DNA of 64,000 bases from Leptospirillum ferrooxidans C2-3. GTDB lineage: Bacteria; Nitrospirota; Leptospirillia; Leptospirillales; Leptospirillaceae. Location of the stretch: assembly GCF_000284315.1 (NCBI RefSeq), contig NC_017094.1, forward strand, positions 1,643,486-1,707,485, in the 5' to 3' direction. The position numbers and the translations under genes were made by a program. This document shows, one piece after another, positions 20,808-30,400 of this stretch (positions are counted from its first letter, which is position 1; the number at the start of each line of letters is the position of its first letter). The notes under the pieces were generated by a model. That model did no database searches and had not been told where the DNA came from. It was given only the letters and a program-made list of their open reading frames with translations.

Positions 20808-21278
20808 GTGACGATCATGAAAAAAAGACTCTCTCTTCTGGCTGCATTTTTTATTTTGTTAACAGGACCATCACTCCTTCAGGCAAAATCACCCGAACCT
20901 CTTTCCCTCAGGATTTTAAACCACCATGACCACGACAAGATTCATGGAAATACCATCCGGCTAGTTCTCATGCCATCACCCTCTCCCGATCACCACCACC
21001 CCATACACCTCCATGCCTACGTCAATGGACGAATGGCAACCATGATCACGATCAATTCACCCAAAAAGGTGATCACATTGCACCACCTTCCAAAGGGAAA
21101 AGATGTGATTTCCTTTGTTCAGGCCAATCCAATGACACACAAAGAAATGGATAATGATATGGCTGGAATGGATATGAGCGATGAGGATATGGGAGATATG
21201 GGTGGCGGAAATCAAAAGACCAAAGGGAAGAACGTCGACAAGTCCGCTCTCCAAACCCTTACCGTTCTTGTCCAGTAA
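20808..21278 (+). CDS. Exported histidine- and methionine-rich protein
   Basis: No named family is recognised. The precursor is 156 residues from GTG at 20808; an ATG at 20817 is an alternative start. A signal peptide ends near LLQA-KSPEP. The mature part has histidine clusters (NHHDHD, DHHHPIHLH) and a methionine/aspartate-rich stretch near residues 110-135 with several M-x-M or D-M repeats (DMAGMDMSDEDMGDMGGG). These resemble copper- or silver-binding periplasmic proteins, so metal binding outside the inner membrane is likely but unproven. It converges on the NsrR-like gene. Confidence 0.7.
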   Translation: MTIMKKRLSLLAAFFILLTGPSLLQAKSPEPLSLRILNHHDHDKIHGNTIRLVLMPSPSPDHHHPIHLHAYVNGRMATMITINSPKKVITLHHLPKGKDVISFVQANPMTHKEMDNDMAGMDMSDEDMGDMGGGNQKTKGKNVDKSALQTLTVLVQ

Positions 21279-21301
21279 GGTGCAACAGCTCCAGGAAGAC
21301 C

Positions 21302-21787
21302 TTATCCACCGGCTGGAAGTGACTTCAAGGCCGTGGACCGCTTGGGAACATCGGGCTTGATATTTAAAAGTGGTTGCAACTGGACATGGTTCTTCGACAC
21401 TTCCCCGATGGTATAAGAGTCGAGCTCTTCCATAAACTTCTTCATCGCATTGGACAAAACCCCTTTCAGGTAGCAGGCCGAATCGATCGGGCACTTCCCG
21501 GGAACGCCATCGAGACATTCGACAAGATAAAAATCCGGCTCGCACATTCGGACAACTTCGCCAAGCGTAATCTTGTCTGTTGCCTCATTATGATACAGAC
21601 CTCCCTGTCGACCTCTGATGGAGTGTACAAGCCCCTTTGCAGCAAGATTCTGGACGACTTTCATCAAGTGGTTTTTCGATATTCCATAACTTCTGGCGAT
21701 CTCGGAGATGTTTGAGCGTCTTCCGGGGTTTGCAGACAGGTATAAAAGAACACGAAGGGAATAATCGGTATATTGCGTCAATTGCAT
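21302..21787 (-). CDS. Rrf2-family [Fe-S] regulator, NsrR-like
   Basis: Rrf2 proteins sense NO, redox state or iron through an iron-sulphur cluster. The N-terminal winged helix (MQLTQYTDYSLRVLLYLS; ISEIARSYGISKNHLMKVV) is closest to NsrR. The cluster cysteines are at 91, 99 and 105 in LVECLDGVPGKCPIDSAC, which matches NsrR spacing rather than IscR. NsrR represses NO-detoxifying genes. None is adjacent, so its targets are unknown. The gene is preceded by CAGGAG and lies next to a Crp/Fnr-family gene on the same strand. Confidence 0.85.
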   Translation of the reverse strand: MQLTQYTDYSLRVLLYLSANPGRRSNISEIARSYGISKNHLMKVVQNLAAKGLVHSIRGRQGGLYHNEATDKITLGEVVRMCEPDFYLVECLDGVPGKCPIDSACYLKGVLSNAMKKFMEELDSYTIGEVSKNHVQLQPLLNIKPDVPKRSTALKSLPAGG

Positions 21788-21854
21788 GTGCCACTCCTGA
21801 TTGCCTTACTTAAGGGATCCAGACCAACCTGTTTCTGTGAAACGACAGGATACC

Positions 21855-22583
21855 CTAGTCCTTTTCGTTTTCCCAAGTTTCAAACGTCATCTTCATAAAA
21901 TAATCTGGAGAGAGGACCAGAACTCTCCCCCGTTCAGATAAATCGAGAATCCCTTCCTTTTCCCACAGCCTGGTCAGGCGAATAGTGCTTTCCACACTCG
22001 TTCCTGCCATCAACGACAGGCTTTTTCGGGTGACTTGAAGCTCAACCGGGCCATGGCCTTTCAAAATTGGGTCTATCTCGCGATTTTTCTTGCATAACGA
22101 TACGATGACCCTGGCAAGCCGAATCTTGACCGGTTCGGGGGAAATCAAAAGACGCGACTGAAGCTCCTGAATACGAATTCCAATTTCCCTGAAAAACCCT
22201 CTCCGAAACGATCGGTCCAAAACCAGGGCGTTACGAACCTTCTCTCCGCTAAACGCTTCCAGAATAGCGGGCCTCTCCGCTCGGGCCGTGGCGGGATAAG
22301 GAAACTCGCCCAAAACAGCAAAACCTCCCAAAAATTCACCTGCTTCCAGTCTCTCTGTAATAAAAGGGTTACCGAAGGGACTTTCTTTCAGCATCACGAT
22401 ACATCCCTGTCGAACAAGATAGAGGTAATCGGCAGAATCCCCCTGATGAAAAAGAATACCATCTTTTCTGAGAACCACGCGTCTGTCCGGCGAATTCTGA
22501 TTAAACCAGTCCATAACGGAAATGTCTTCCAAACCCATCCTCCAAAAACGCAAAGGGATCTCTGTCGATATGACGTCTATCAT
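21855..22583 (-). CDS. Crp/Fnr-family transcription regulator
   Basis: A cyclic-nucleotide-binding-like barrel (about residues 30-140, with ILFHQGDSADYLYLVRQG) is followed by a C-terminal Crp-type winged helix (VTRKSLSLMAGTSVESTIRLTRLWEKEGIL). No N-terminal cysteine cluster is seen, so it is not a classical oxygen-sensing Fnr. The effector is unknown. Three starts are possible (22583, and internal Met codons near residues 16 and 24); the Met at residue 16 directly follows GGAGG, too close to decide. It is divergent from the two-helix membrane protein at 22656. Confidence 0.85.
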   Translation of the reverse strand: MIDVISTEIPLRFWRMGLEDISVMDWFNQNSPDRRVVLRKDGILFHQGDSADYLYLVRQGCIVMLKESPFGNPFITERLEAGEFLGGFAVLGEFPYPATARAERPAILEAFSGEKVRNALVLDRSFRRGFFREIGIRIQELQSRLLISPEPVKIRLARVIVSLCKKNREIDPILKGHGPVELQVTRKSLSLMAGTSVESTIRLTRLWEKEGILDLSERGRVLVLSPDYFMKMTFETWENEKD

Positions 22584-22655
22584 ACTCCCCGGGAAACGGA
22601 CTGGGGAGAATGACAGAATACAGGTGTTTCATATTTGGATAATAAGGAGGCTAAT

Positions 22656-23228
22656 ATGGAAACTTCACCTGAAAACATACCCGGTGCCCCTCCTGTCAGA
22701 ACTCTTTCCCAAGTCAGACAGGCTGCGGCCATTTGTCCTTTCTGCATTTTGGGAATAGCCCTGATTTTCTGGGCCAAGCCTTCATCTGGGGCCACTGTTA
22801 CGGGTCTCGCCCTATGGACCGTTATCATGCAGGGTTTTTCGGCAATTTTTCTGGTTCTCCTCTTCAGAGCTGCAAAAGCTGTCGGCGACACTCTTGAGGA
22901 AAGAAAAGTCGTCCAGAAAATCCCATTATCTGAGAGGGATCTATTGGATAAAGCCTATCGATTGGGACGCTACGCACCAATCGATACAAAACCCCATCCG
23001 GAACACCTGCCAGACTGGATAGAGCATAACGAAACTATTCTCAAATCAGTCATGGCAACCTTCGAGGAAAGACACATCATCTCCCCGACGGTCAAGGAGA
23101 AAGTGCGAGAGAGATTCCACAAGGGTGTTTCCGAATTGATCGCTTCCCAACCCGATGGAGGGAATTCTTTTGCCGTATCCAAAAGTGAAGTCCAAAACAT
23201 GATCGACCGGCTCTTTTCCAAAATATAA
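22656..23228 (+). CDS. Two-helix membrane protein of unknown function
   Basis: Not recognised. The start is set by AAGGAGG just before the ATG at 22656; the frame opens slightly earlier at a TTG. The 190-residue protein has two hydrophobic segments (about 25-45 with CPFCILG, and 55-75), then a charged cytoplasmic-type tail of about 110 residues. A CPFC pair sits at the start of the first helix and could be redox-active or metal-binding. It is divergent from the Crp/Fnr-like gene, which may control it. Confidence 0.65.
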   Translation: METSPENIPGAPPVRTLSQVRQAAAICPFCILGIALIFWAKPSSGATVTGLALWTVIMQGFSAIFLVLLFRAAKAVGDTLEERKVVQKIPLSERDLLDKAYRLGRYAPIDTKPHPEHLPDWIEHNETILKSVMATFEERHIISPTVKEKVRERFHKGVSELIASQPDGGNSFAVSKSEVQNMIDRLFSKI

Positions 23229-23241
23229 CGCCGCTTCCCTT

Positions 23242-25935
23242 TCACCCTTCGGATTGCATGTTTTCCGGCAAAAGGTTATTGACCAGGGAAAAAAGTTCAA
23301 GATTCAACCTGGATGTGGATTCTCTGGAAAGATCCTCCGGAGAAACCGGAAAACCAAAACGAAGGGTGATTTTCCGGGGCACCGGGAAGCGCTTGTTCCT
23401 GGGGTAAGCCTCGAAACTTCCAATGATCCCAACCGGTATGACGGGACAGGGGAAGGCCCCCAAAAGATGGGCTGTTCCTGGCCGGAACATCTTGATCTTC
23501 CCATCATGGGAGCGGTCGCCTTCGGGAAATACAAGAATCCCCTTCCCTTCTTCCAGCATTCGATAAGAGACCCTGAGAGCGGACGAAGCCTTGTCCGGAT
23601 CAATGGATATCACTCCAAAGGGATCCTTCAAGGGATGGATCCTGGGATGATCAAAAATGGGGGAAAACCCCAAAAGCACCGTTCTCGAAAGGATTTCATC
23701 CGGCAGAGCCGCTGAAATCAGGAAGCCATCCAGATAGCTTCCATGATTGGCGACAATGACAAACGGACCATCCGGCCAAATGGCTTTTTCACCGTTAAAT
23801 GTCTCGTAGATCCAACCTTTATCCGTCTTTTCGAACCGGGGAAGATTGGCTCGAAAAAAAATCGAAGAGGTCCCCCGCAAAAAAAGATGGAACGCCTTGA
23901 GACCGGAAGATAGGCTTTGCCCGTCTGGAGAAAGTGGGCGATGAGGCACCTCTGCCAATTCCTTTTCAGTCAGGGGTGTCTCCCAATAATGACCTTCAAG
24001 CGTCTTTTTTTCTGCCACCTTAAGACCATTTGCCCAAAGAGATACGGCAACCATCAGATCCTTGACCGTCAAAAGATTGTTCAAGAGGGCATCCTCTGGA
24101 ATTCTTGCTCCGAATCCTTCTTCCAGAGCCGAAACCAGCTCAAGTCTTCCAAGAGAATCAAGTCCCAGATCGATTTCCAGGTGGTCTTCCATTCTGACTG
24201 GGCGCTTGATTGTCAAAACCTCATTCAGGATGGTAAAGGTTTTCTGTTCTATCGGATCCACATCCTTCGGAAGGGGTTCCTTTCCCTCATTTTGCTTCTC
24301 AGACTCCAGCTCCTCAACGATTTCAGGGAGAAGATACCGCTTGAGCTTCATCAATCTCGTTCTTGGCAATGGGTCCCTGACAATCGAAAAGCCACCCAAT
24401 CTGCTGTGAGAAGGCAGGGACTGCTGCATCAGGTTAAACATATCCGTGACGATGGGAACAATATTGGTTCGCCCGGAGCGCTGAAAACTTTCAATATCGG
24501 GACGAACAAGCAACCATGGGACTCCCTTTCGAAGGGTTACAGCGATTTCTGAAACCAACGGGTCCGATATCCAGCGAGACTCGATCGCTTCAGGCTGGAT
24601 TTTTTTCCCGTTTGGAAGAACCAGAAGCTCTTTCAAACGTCCGGTCAGGGTCAGGTAACCATCGGACAAATCTCCCCTGTCCCCGGTAGAGAACCATCCA
24701 TCCTGATCGACCAGGGATTCGCGCCTATACCGGTCAAGCCAATAGGATGTTGCCACATTCTCTCCCTTGACCTGTACCTCCCCGGCTTCGGATATCCTTA
24801 CGGAAACACCATCAAGAGGCCTGCCGACAGATCCGATCCGAAAGGCTTCCGGAATATTGAAAGAAACGACCGGGGAGGTTTCGGTCAAGCCATATCCCTC
24901 CAAAAGCATAAGACCAAACCCCATAAAATCTTCAATGATGGCCCGATCAAGAGGGGCTCCACCAGATGATAGTGCCCTCAATGACTGCCCGAATCGGGCA
25001 TGAACCGCAGGAAAAGCCATTTTCCCGATGGAAGGGAATCCCGTCCTGGAGAGATTTCTCACCATTGGAGCCAAAATCTTTTTTGCCACAAACTCCTTGA
25101 TGGTCCCCTTTTGACGGACTCCTTCCATCAGTTTTTGGTGAAAACCCTCCCAAATCGCCGGCACTCCCGGAAATAGGGCGATATTCTGATTGGAAAGACA
25201 CCATGCAATCGTTTTCGGGTGGTTGTCCGGAACAAAAACAGGAACAGCTCCCAGCAGAATCGGAAGATGAAAAAGTCCCATCGCCGGATAGGCGTGATGA
25301 AGAGGCAACATTCCGAGAACTTTGTCCCCTTTTCGGTAAACATGAAGCTTCTCGAAAGAGAAAACATCGGACAGAATGTTTTTGTGTGTCAGAGGGACTC
25401 CCTTTGCATTCCCGGTCGTTCCGGATGTCATCAAAAGAAATGCCACATCATCCGTCTTTCCCTGTACACACCTTTTCCCGAGAGCATTGATAGCCGCATC
25501 TCCTTCACCGGAAGACAGGGGAGACTCAGTGGACACACTGACAACTTCGCCCCCCCACACACCCGTTAGAGATGAGACGGCTTGCGAGATCACCACCATG
25601 CGATCAGCCTCAAAGTTCTTGAGGTGAAAGCCCATTTCGGCAGGAGGCATCAGATGGTCGATCGCCATGACAGTCGCACCCCGTCCAAGGATCGCCATGG
25701 CCGCAAGGATCCAGGTCATTCCGGGTGGCCCCGTCAACCCCACGACCATACCCGGGTCAACCCTGATCTGATCCATCAGTTGCCCCACCCTGGCAGAGGC
25801 CATCCGTCCATCATAAGCCACTGGAAACAGTTGCCCGTCTTTCTGGACAACGTCCACTCCCAAAACGTCTCCGGGCTCTTCCTTTATCCTGCGAAAAAAA
25901 CCTTCGAACAGGGTTTGAGGACGATCCATGGTCAT
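23242..25935 (-). CDS. Acyl-activating enzyme, acyl carrier domain and PlsC acyltransferase in one chain
   Basis: The 897-residue protein has three parts. An AMP-forming ligase (about 1-540) has the MTSGTTGNAKGVP loop near residue 170, GYGLTETSP and a TGDRGD motif. An acyl carrier domain follows, with DLGLDSLGRLEL near residue 594, whose serine should carry phosphopantetheine. A PlsC-type glycerophosphate acyltransferase ends the chain, with NHGSYLD (H-x4-D, near 732) and FPEGDRS near 805. E. coli Aas joins a PlsC and a ligase in the opposite order and has no carrier domain. The likely role is to activate fatty acids and transfer them to lysophospholipid or another acceptor. Overlap with the next gene upstream is four bases (ATGA). 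Confidence 0.88.
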   Translation of the reverse strand: MTMDRPQTLFEGFFRRIKEEPGDVLGVDVVQKDGQLFPVAYDGRMASARVGQLMDQIRVDPGMVVGLTGPPGMTWILAAMAILGRGATVMAIDHLMPPAEMGFHLKNFEADRMVVISQAVSSLTGVWGGEVVSVSTESPLSSGEGDAAINALGKRCVQGKTDDVAFLLMTSGTTGNAKGVPLTHKNILSDVFSFEKLHVYRKGDKVLGMLPLHHAYPAMGLFHLPILLGAVPVFVPDNHPKTIAWCLSNQNIALFPGVPAIWEGFHQKLMEGVRQKGTIKEFVAKKILAPMVRNLSRTGFPSIGKMAFPAVHARFGQSLRALSSGGAPLDRAIIEDFMGFGLMLLEGYGLTETSPVVSFNIPEAFRIGSVGRPLDGVSVRISEAGEVQVKGENVATSYWLDRYRRESLVDQDGWFSTGDRGDLSDGYLTLTGRLKELLVLPNGKKIQPEAIESRWISDPLVSEIAVTLRKGVPWLLVRPDIESFQRSGRTNIVPIVTDMFNLMQQSLPSHSRLGGFSIVRDPLPRTRLMKLKRYLLPEIVEELESEKQNEGKEPLPKDVDPIEQKTFTILNEVLTIKRPVRMEDHLEIDLGLDSLGRLELVSALEEGFGARIPEDALLNNLLTVKDLMVAVSLWANGLKVAEKKTLEGHYWETPLTEKELAEVPHRPLSPDGQSLSSGLKAFHLFLRGTSSIFFRANLPRFEKTDKGWIYETFNGEKAIWPDGPFVIVANHGSYLDGFLISAALPDEILSRTVLLGFSPIFDHPRIHPLKDPFGVISIDPDKASSALRVSYRMLEEGKGILVFPEGDRSHDGKIKMFRPGTAHLLGAFPCPVIPVGIIGSFEAYPRNKRFPVPRKITLRFGFPVSPEDLSRESTSRLNLELFSLVNNLLPENMQSEG

Positions 25936-27347
25936 AACCTCTTTCCTTTTGCTGGAGCTAATTCAATTGTTTCATGAAGTTTTGGCATCGCCATATTGTT
26001 CCACCCGATGGATGGAAGCTTTTCGGAAAATCCGGTCATGGATCGTTTCTCTCCATGAACCAGAAAAACCTGATCCGGGACCTGCATACTTGAGCACCAG
26101 GCAAGCAGGTCCCCCTGGTCGGCATGGGCCGAAAACCCATTGATCATGTGCGTCTGGATCCGGACATCGCGCATCTCCCCAAGAAGACGGACTTTCTTTT
26201 CTCCATCCACAATCGCCCGGCCAAGGGTCCCTTCCGCCTGATAACCAACAAATATCAAAGATGATAAGGGATTATCAATATGTCGCTCAAGATGATAAAC
26301 AATCCTTCCTCCGGAAATCATTCCCGAGCCCGCCATAATGACAGCATCCCGCCTGACAGCGTTGATCTCCTGGGAGTCGTGAATGGAACGTGCTGTCACA
26401 AGTCCCGGGAAAGAAAACGGGTCAATCCCCTGGGAAATAAAAGACTCCAGCTCGGGAGAAAGTTCACTGCGAAAGCGTTCGAAGACCTCCGTCGCTGACA
26501 GGGCCATCGGCGAATCCAGAAAAAAGAAAGTCCCCGGCGGGACTCTTTCTTCCCGGAAAAACTGTCCGAACACCCACAGAAGTTCCTGAGCCCTTTCCAA
26601 TGCAAATGTCGGAATCAGGACATTGCCACCACCAGCCAATGTTTGGGCCAAAACACGGGCCAGCTCCTCAATCGAGCCCTCTCTGGATCGATGGAGTCGA
26701 TCACCATAGGTCGTCTCAACCAGAACATAATCAGAATCCAATGGAGGAGACCATGGCTTGACCAACGAAACATTTTTCGGACCGATATCTCCTGAAAACA
26801 GGATTCTGGTTGTCGCCCCTTTCTCCCGAACCGAAACCTGGATAGACGCTGAGCCGAGAATATGGCCGGCATCATGAAAGGTTGCCGTTACATCAGGATG
26901 GAGCTTCACAGGCGTTTTGAGGGCAACCGTCTGAAACAGAGCCATCGTCTCGATCACATCGGAAATATTATAGGAAGCGTCATCTCTCTTGTGGATGATT
27001 CCTTTTGCATGGTTATGCCGCCTGTCTCTCGCTTCCTCATGAAGATGTGCAGCATCCTGGAGAACAATTCCTGAGAGAAGCCGTGTGGGTTGGGTGGAGT
27101 AGATCGGTCCACGAAACCCTTGCCGGAAAAGGAGTGGAAGCCTTCCACAATGGTCAAGATGGGCATGAGTCAGCAGAACCGCATCAATTTCACGAGGATC
27201 AAATCCAAAAGGATCCGACTCGCCACCAAAAAGCTCATCCGCCCCCTGAAAAAGACCACAGTCCACAAGAAGTCGAAACCCGTCCATTTCAAGGAGGTGA
27301 CAGGAACCGGTTACACAAGATGCCGCGCCATGAAAAGAAATTTTCAT
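25932..27347 (-). CDS. MBL-fold beta-CASP RNA-processing nuclease
   Basis: A metallo-beta-lactamase domain with THAHLDHCG (HAHLDH at 61-66) and FSGDIG is followed by the beta-CASP insertion, with FLDSPMA and SGMISGGR. The C-terminal NGFSAHADQGDL supplies the last metal ligand. This is the bacterial CPSF73-like subgroup of about 470 residues, generally thought to cut RNA; the target is unknown. It overlaps the ligase-acyltransferase gene by four bases, an odd pairing with no clear functional link. Confidence 0.9.
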   Translation of the reverse strand: MKISFHGAASCVTGSCHLLEMDGFRLLVDCGLFQGADELFGGESDPFGFDPREIDAVLLTHAHLDHCGRLPLLFRQGFRGPIYSTQPTRLLSGIVLQDAAHLHEEARDRRHNHAKGIIHKRDDASYNISDVIETMALFQTVALKTPVKLHPDVTATFHDAGHILGSASIQVSVREKGATTRILFSGDIGPKNVSLVKPWSPPLDSDYVLVETTYGDRLHRSREGSIEELARVLAQTLAGGGNVLIPTFALERAQELLWVFGQFFREERVPPGTFFFLDSPMALSATEVFERFRSELSPELESFISQGIDPFSFPGLVTARSIHDSQEINAVRRDAVIMAGSGMISGGRIVYHLERHIDNPLSSLIFVGYQAEGTLGRAIVDGEKKVRLLGEMRDVRIQTHMINGFSAHADQGDLLAWCSSMQVPDQVFLVHGEKRSMTGFSEKLPSIGWNNMAMPKLHETIELAPAKGKRL

Positions 27348-27443
27348 TAATCTTCCTTTCTGCCGAGAATCGGCAATGATAGGGGGTCTTTTTCCAGTTC
27401 ATTCTGGCAAAACAACAAAAACCCTCCAAAATCACTCAGTTGA

Positions 27444-30400
27444 TCAGGGATGTCTTCCATCAAAAAAAGCTTCCACCGCTCTGATCGTGTCGAAGGGAAA
27501 GATGATTTTGAACACTCCCTGATCCTTCGTCAGGCGGGGCGGGAGAAGCCCCCTGAGAAAGAGAAAAGTGCCTCCACCAAAATCCCTCTCATAGGAATAG
27601 CTCGCTCCGATACATGCCTTCATATGGCGATGAAGTGCTACCGTATAAAGAAGAGCCTGAAGAAAGTACCCACCCGAAGTGAGGGCATCACGAAGGCTTT
27701 CTTGTGAATAGTCCATCGGGTTTGGTCCAAGGTCATTTGTCTTGTAATCCACAAAGGCAACCCGTCCTTCATGAAAGAAAAAAAGATCGACCGCTCCTGA
27801 TAGCATTCCGTTCAAATCGGCATAAGCACTCGATTCCAAGCCCCATTTCTCCGGCAAAGGGACCGAAAGATTTCTTAACAACGCGTAAAATCGTGAAAGG
27901 TTGTATTGCTCCATCGGAAAAGAAAATGCCAGTTCCGTGACCTTTTTTTCCCTTGGAATCTCCCCTATTTTCAATGAAGCCCCATCGATCGGAGTTGTTC
28001 TGCAGGCAGCGACCATCTCCAAAGCGTTTTTCAGATCATCCTTTTCCAAAAATCCACGAAGCTCAAGCCGAGACCGGACGAACCCGATCCATTTTTCACC
28101 CTCAGTATCCATATCGGCATTTTCCAAAAGTTCATGGATCAATGTTCCCGTCCTGGCCCCCCTCGCCAAACCTCCCCGTGGAGACTGTTTCTCGAAAAAC
28201 ACATCACGCTCCGGAAAAGGATCTTCGGCAAAAGACTGATCCTCGAAAAAATGCGCCATTGAAGTAAAACTCTCATGAATCCAGCCTCTTCGATCCGGAA
28301 AAAATCCTTTTTCAAACGCAGGCCCAGTCAAAACAGTCTGGTCTTTTAGAATCGTCTCCTGCAAAAACGGTTCCGAGAGCCCCTCGAACATCTCAAGGGG
28401 TTCTGCAACAATTGTCCCGCCCGAAAGATCCTCCGCCATTTTTGCCAGGATCCAGGGCGTCAGAGGGTGATCTCCAGAAAGCTTATCTTCCAGAACCTTT
28501 TCGGGGTTCTCAGGAGAAAACGTTTTCATCATACCCAAAAGCAGCCACAAAAAAGGTGATGGTTCGGAAACAGGAAGAAAACCTCCCTTTTTAGACTGAT
28601 CATTTAAAACAATGCTGACATGGTATCGTGCCCTGGTCAGTGCAACATAAAGGATTCTGAGTTCCTCTGAAAAAGAGTCTTTCCTCGATTCTTCCATTGT
28701 CTCAGGGTCCATTTCATCCTCAAACCAAAGAGAGGGAAGTGAGACAGAAGAAATCGACGGCTCCCTTTTCTTTAATGGAAAAGAAATCTTTCCGGGTTTC
28801 AGAACAAAAGGACAAAAAACCATATCAAACTCAAGCCCCTTGGCTTTGTGAACGGTCATGATCCGGACAGCATTGGCTGCTCCTTCCGCCCTTAAGATCT
28901 CTTCCTCACCGGCAGGAAGTTCGTCCGATCTGCGAATGGCTCGGGAAAAACGCGCAAGAAGCCGCTCCGGAAGGAGATTCTCCTGGGACTCCCACAGATT
29001 CAAGAGCTCAAGAAGATGATTCAGGTTGATCCATTTTCTTTTTCCATCAATGCGTCCTGCAAGATTGTTCTCAATCGACAGGGCGGAAATCATGGATATC
29101 CCCATTCGATAGATCCCCGATGACTCCCATTCCTTTCTGAGAAGGGAAAAGCTCCTGAGTTTCTCCTCTCTGGATGGGAGGTCCGAGCTCAAATTCTTAA
29201 GAGACTGATAGTCCTCACCCACGAGTTCGCTTGTCAACGCGGCAAGAATACCGGAAAAACCTCCCTGGCCAAGGATAGCCAAGAGAATCCACTCAAGCTC
29301 CCTGGCTTCAGATGAATCCAGGACAGAACCATCTTTCTCCACAAGAGAGGGAATACCAAGGAGGGACAATTCTTTTTCAATCTCATGCGCTTCCCTTGTT
29401 TTCCGGACCAGAACGGCAATTTCCGAGGGCAAAACAGGTTTTTCTCCCATCCTGGAGTTTGACTCCGGGCAAAGGATACGGTGAATTTCCCGAGCTGTGG
29501 ATCTGGCAACGAGAACGTCCTCCGGACTTCGGAGTGTGTCGTCGGCCTCCGGATGGGACCCTCCCTTTCGGGGTAAAGACTCCTTGACCAGAATCCGCAT
29601 GGGGGCTATCCGCTTTCCGGAGACCTCCAGAAAGCTGTTTCGAGATGAAGCACAGTAGACCTCTGGAGCCAGAACATGTGGATTCGAAAAGGGAGATGGA
29701 TGATTGGAATAAAGAAAATTCAGGGCTGAAAGGAGGGAAGAGGATTGTCGATACGAGGACAAAAGACCGTATACATGCCCCCCCATTTTCTCTCTGAATC
29801 GAATGTAGCTTTGAAGATCTGCCCCCCTGAAGTGATAAATGGATTGCTTTGGATCACCCACAAAAACCATTGATGGTGTGGGCAAGAGGGAATCTCCCGA
29901 ATCGTTTTTTCCAATTTTCAACAGAAGGGAAATCTGACTGGGATCAGTATCCTGAAATTCATCGACCAGAAAAACCTTAAATTTGGACCGGATTGCCGCA
30001 AGGATGAGCCTGGAATCCGGGGAGTCAGGATTTTCTTTCTCCTCCTTCTCAAGAATTCCGAGAAGGAGCAAAAGAGCATCATCCTGGAAACGGATTTGAG
30101 CGGCTTTCTTATTCTCTTCGAGGATTTTGCCGACATGGTCCATCATTCGCCGGACAAAGGCTTTCGATGCTTCCTCCCATCTTTCACGCAGAAAATCCAT
30201 CGAAGCGGAAAGCTCCACAAGGGCTTTTTTGAGCACGGGATTCTGGGTTTTTTGAGCATCAAGAGCCCCCTTTATCTTGAGGGACTGGTCGCTCTTTGCG
30301 CAGAGGATGTTGAACGGAAAGTCCGCATCTGACAAGAGCTTGGTCCGCTCGGACGAATGATCCTCAACAGATAATTCATTCACAATCTGTTTCTTCTCAA

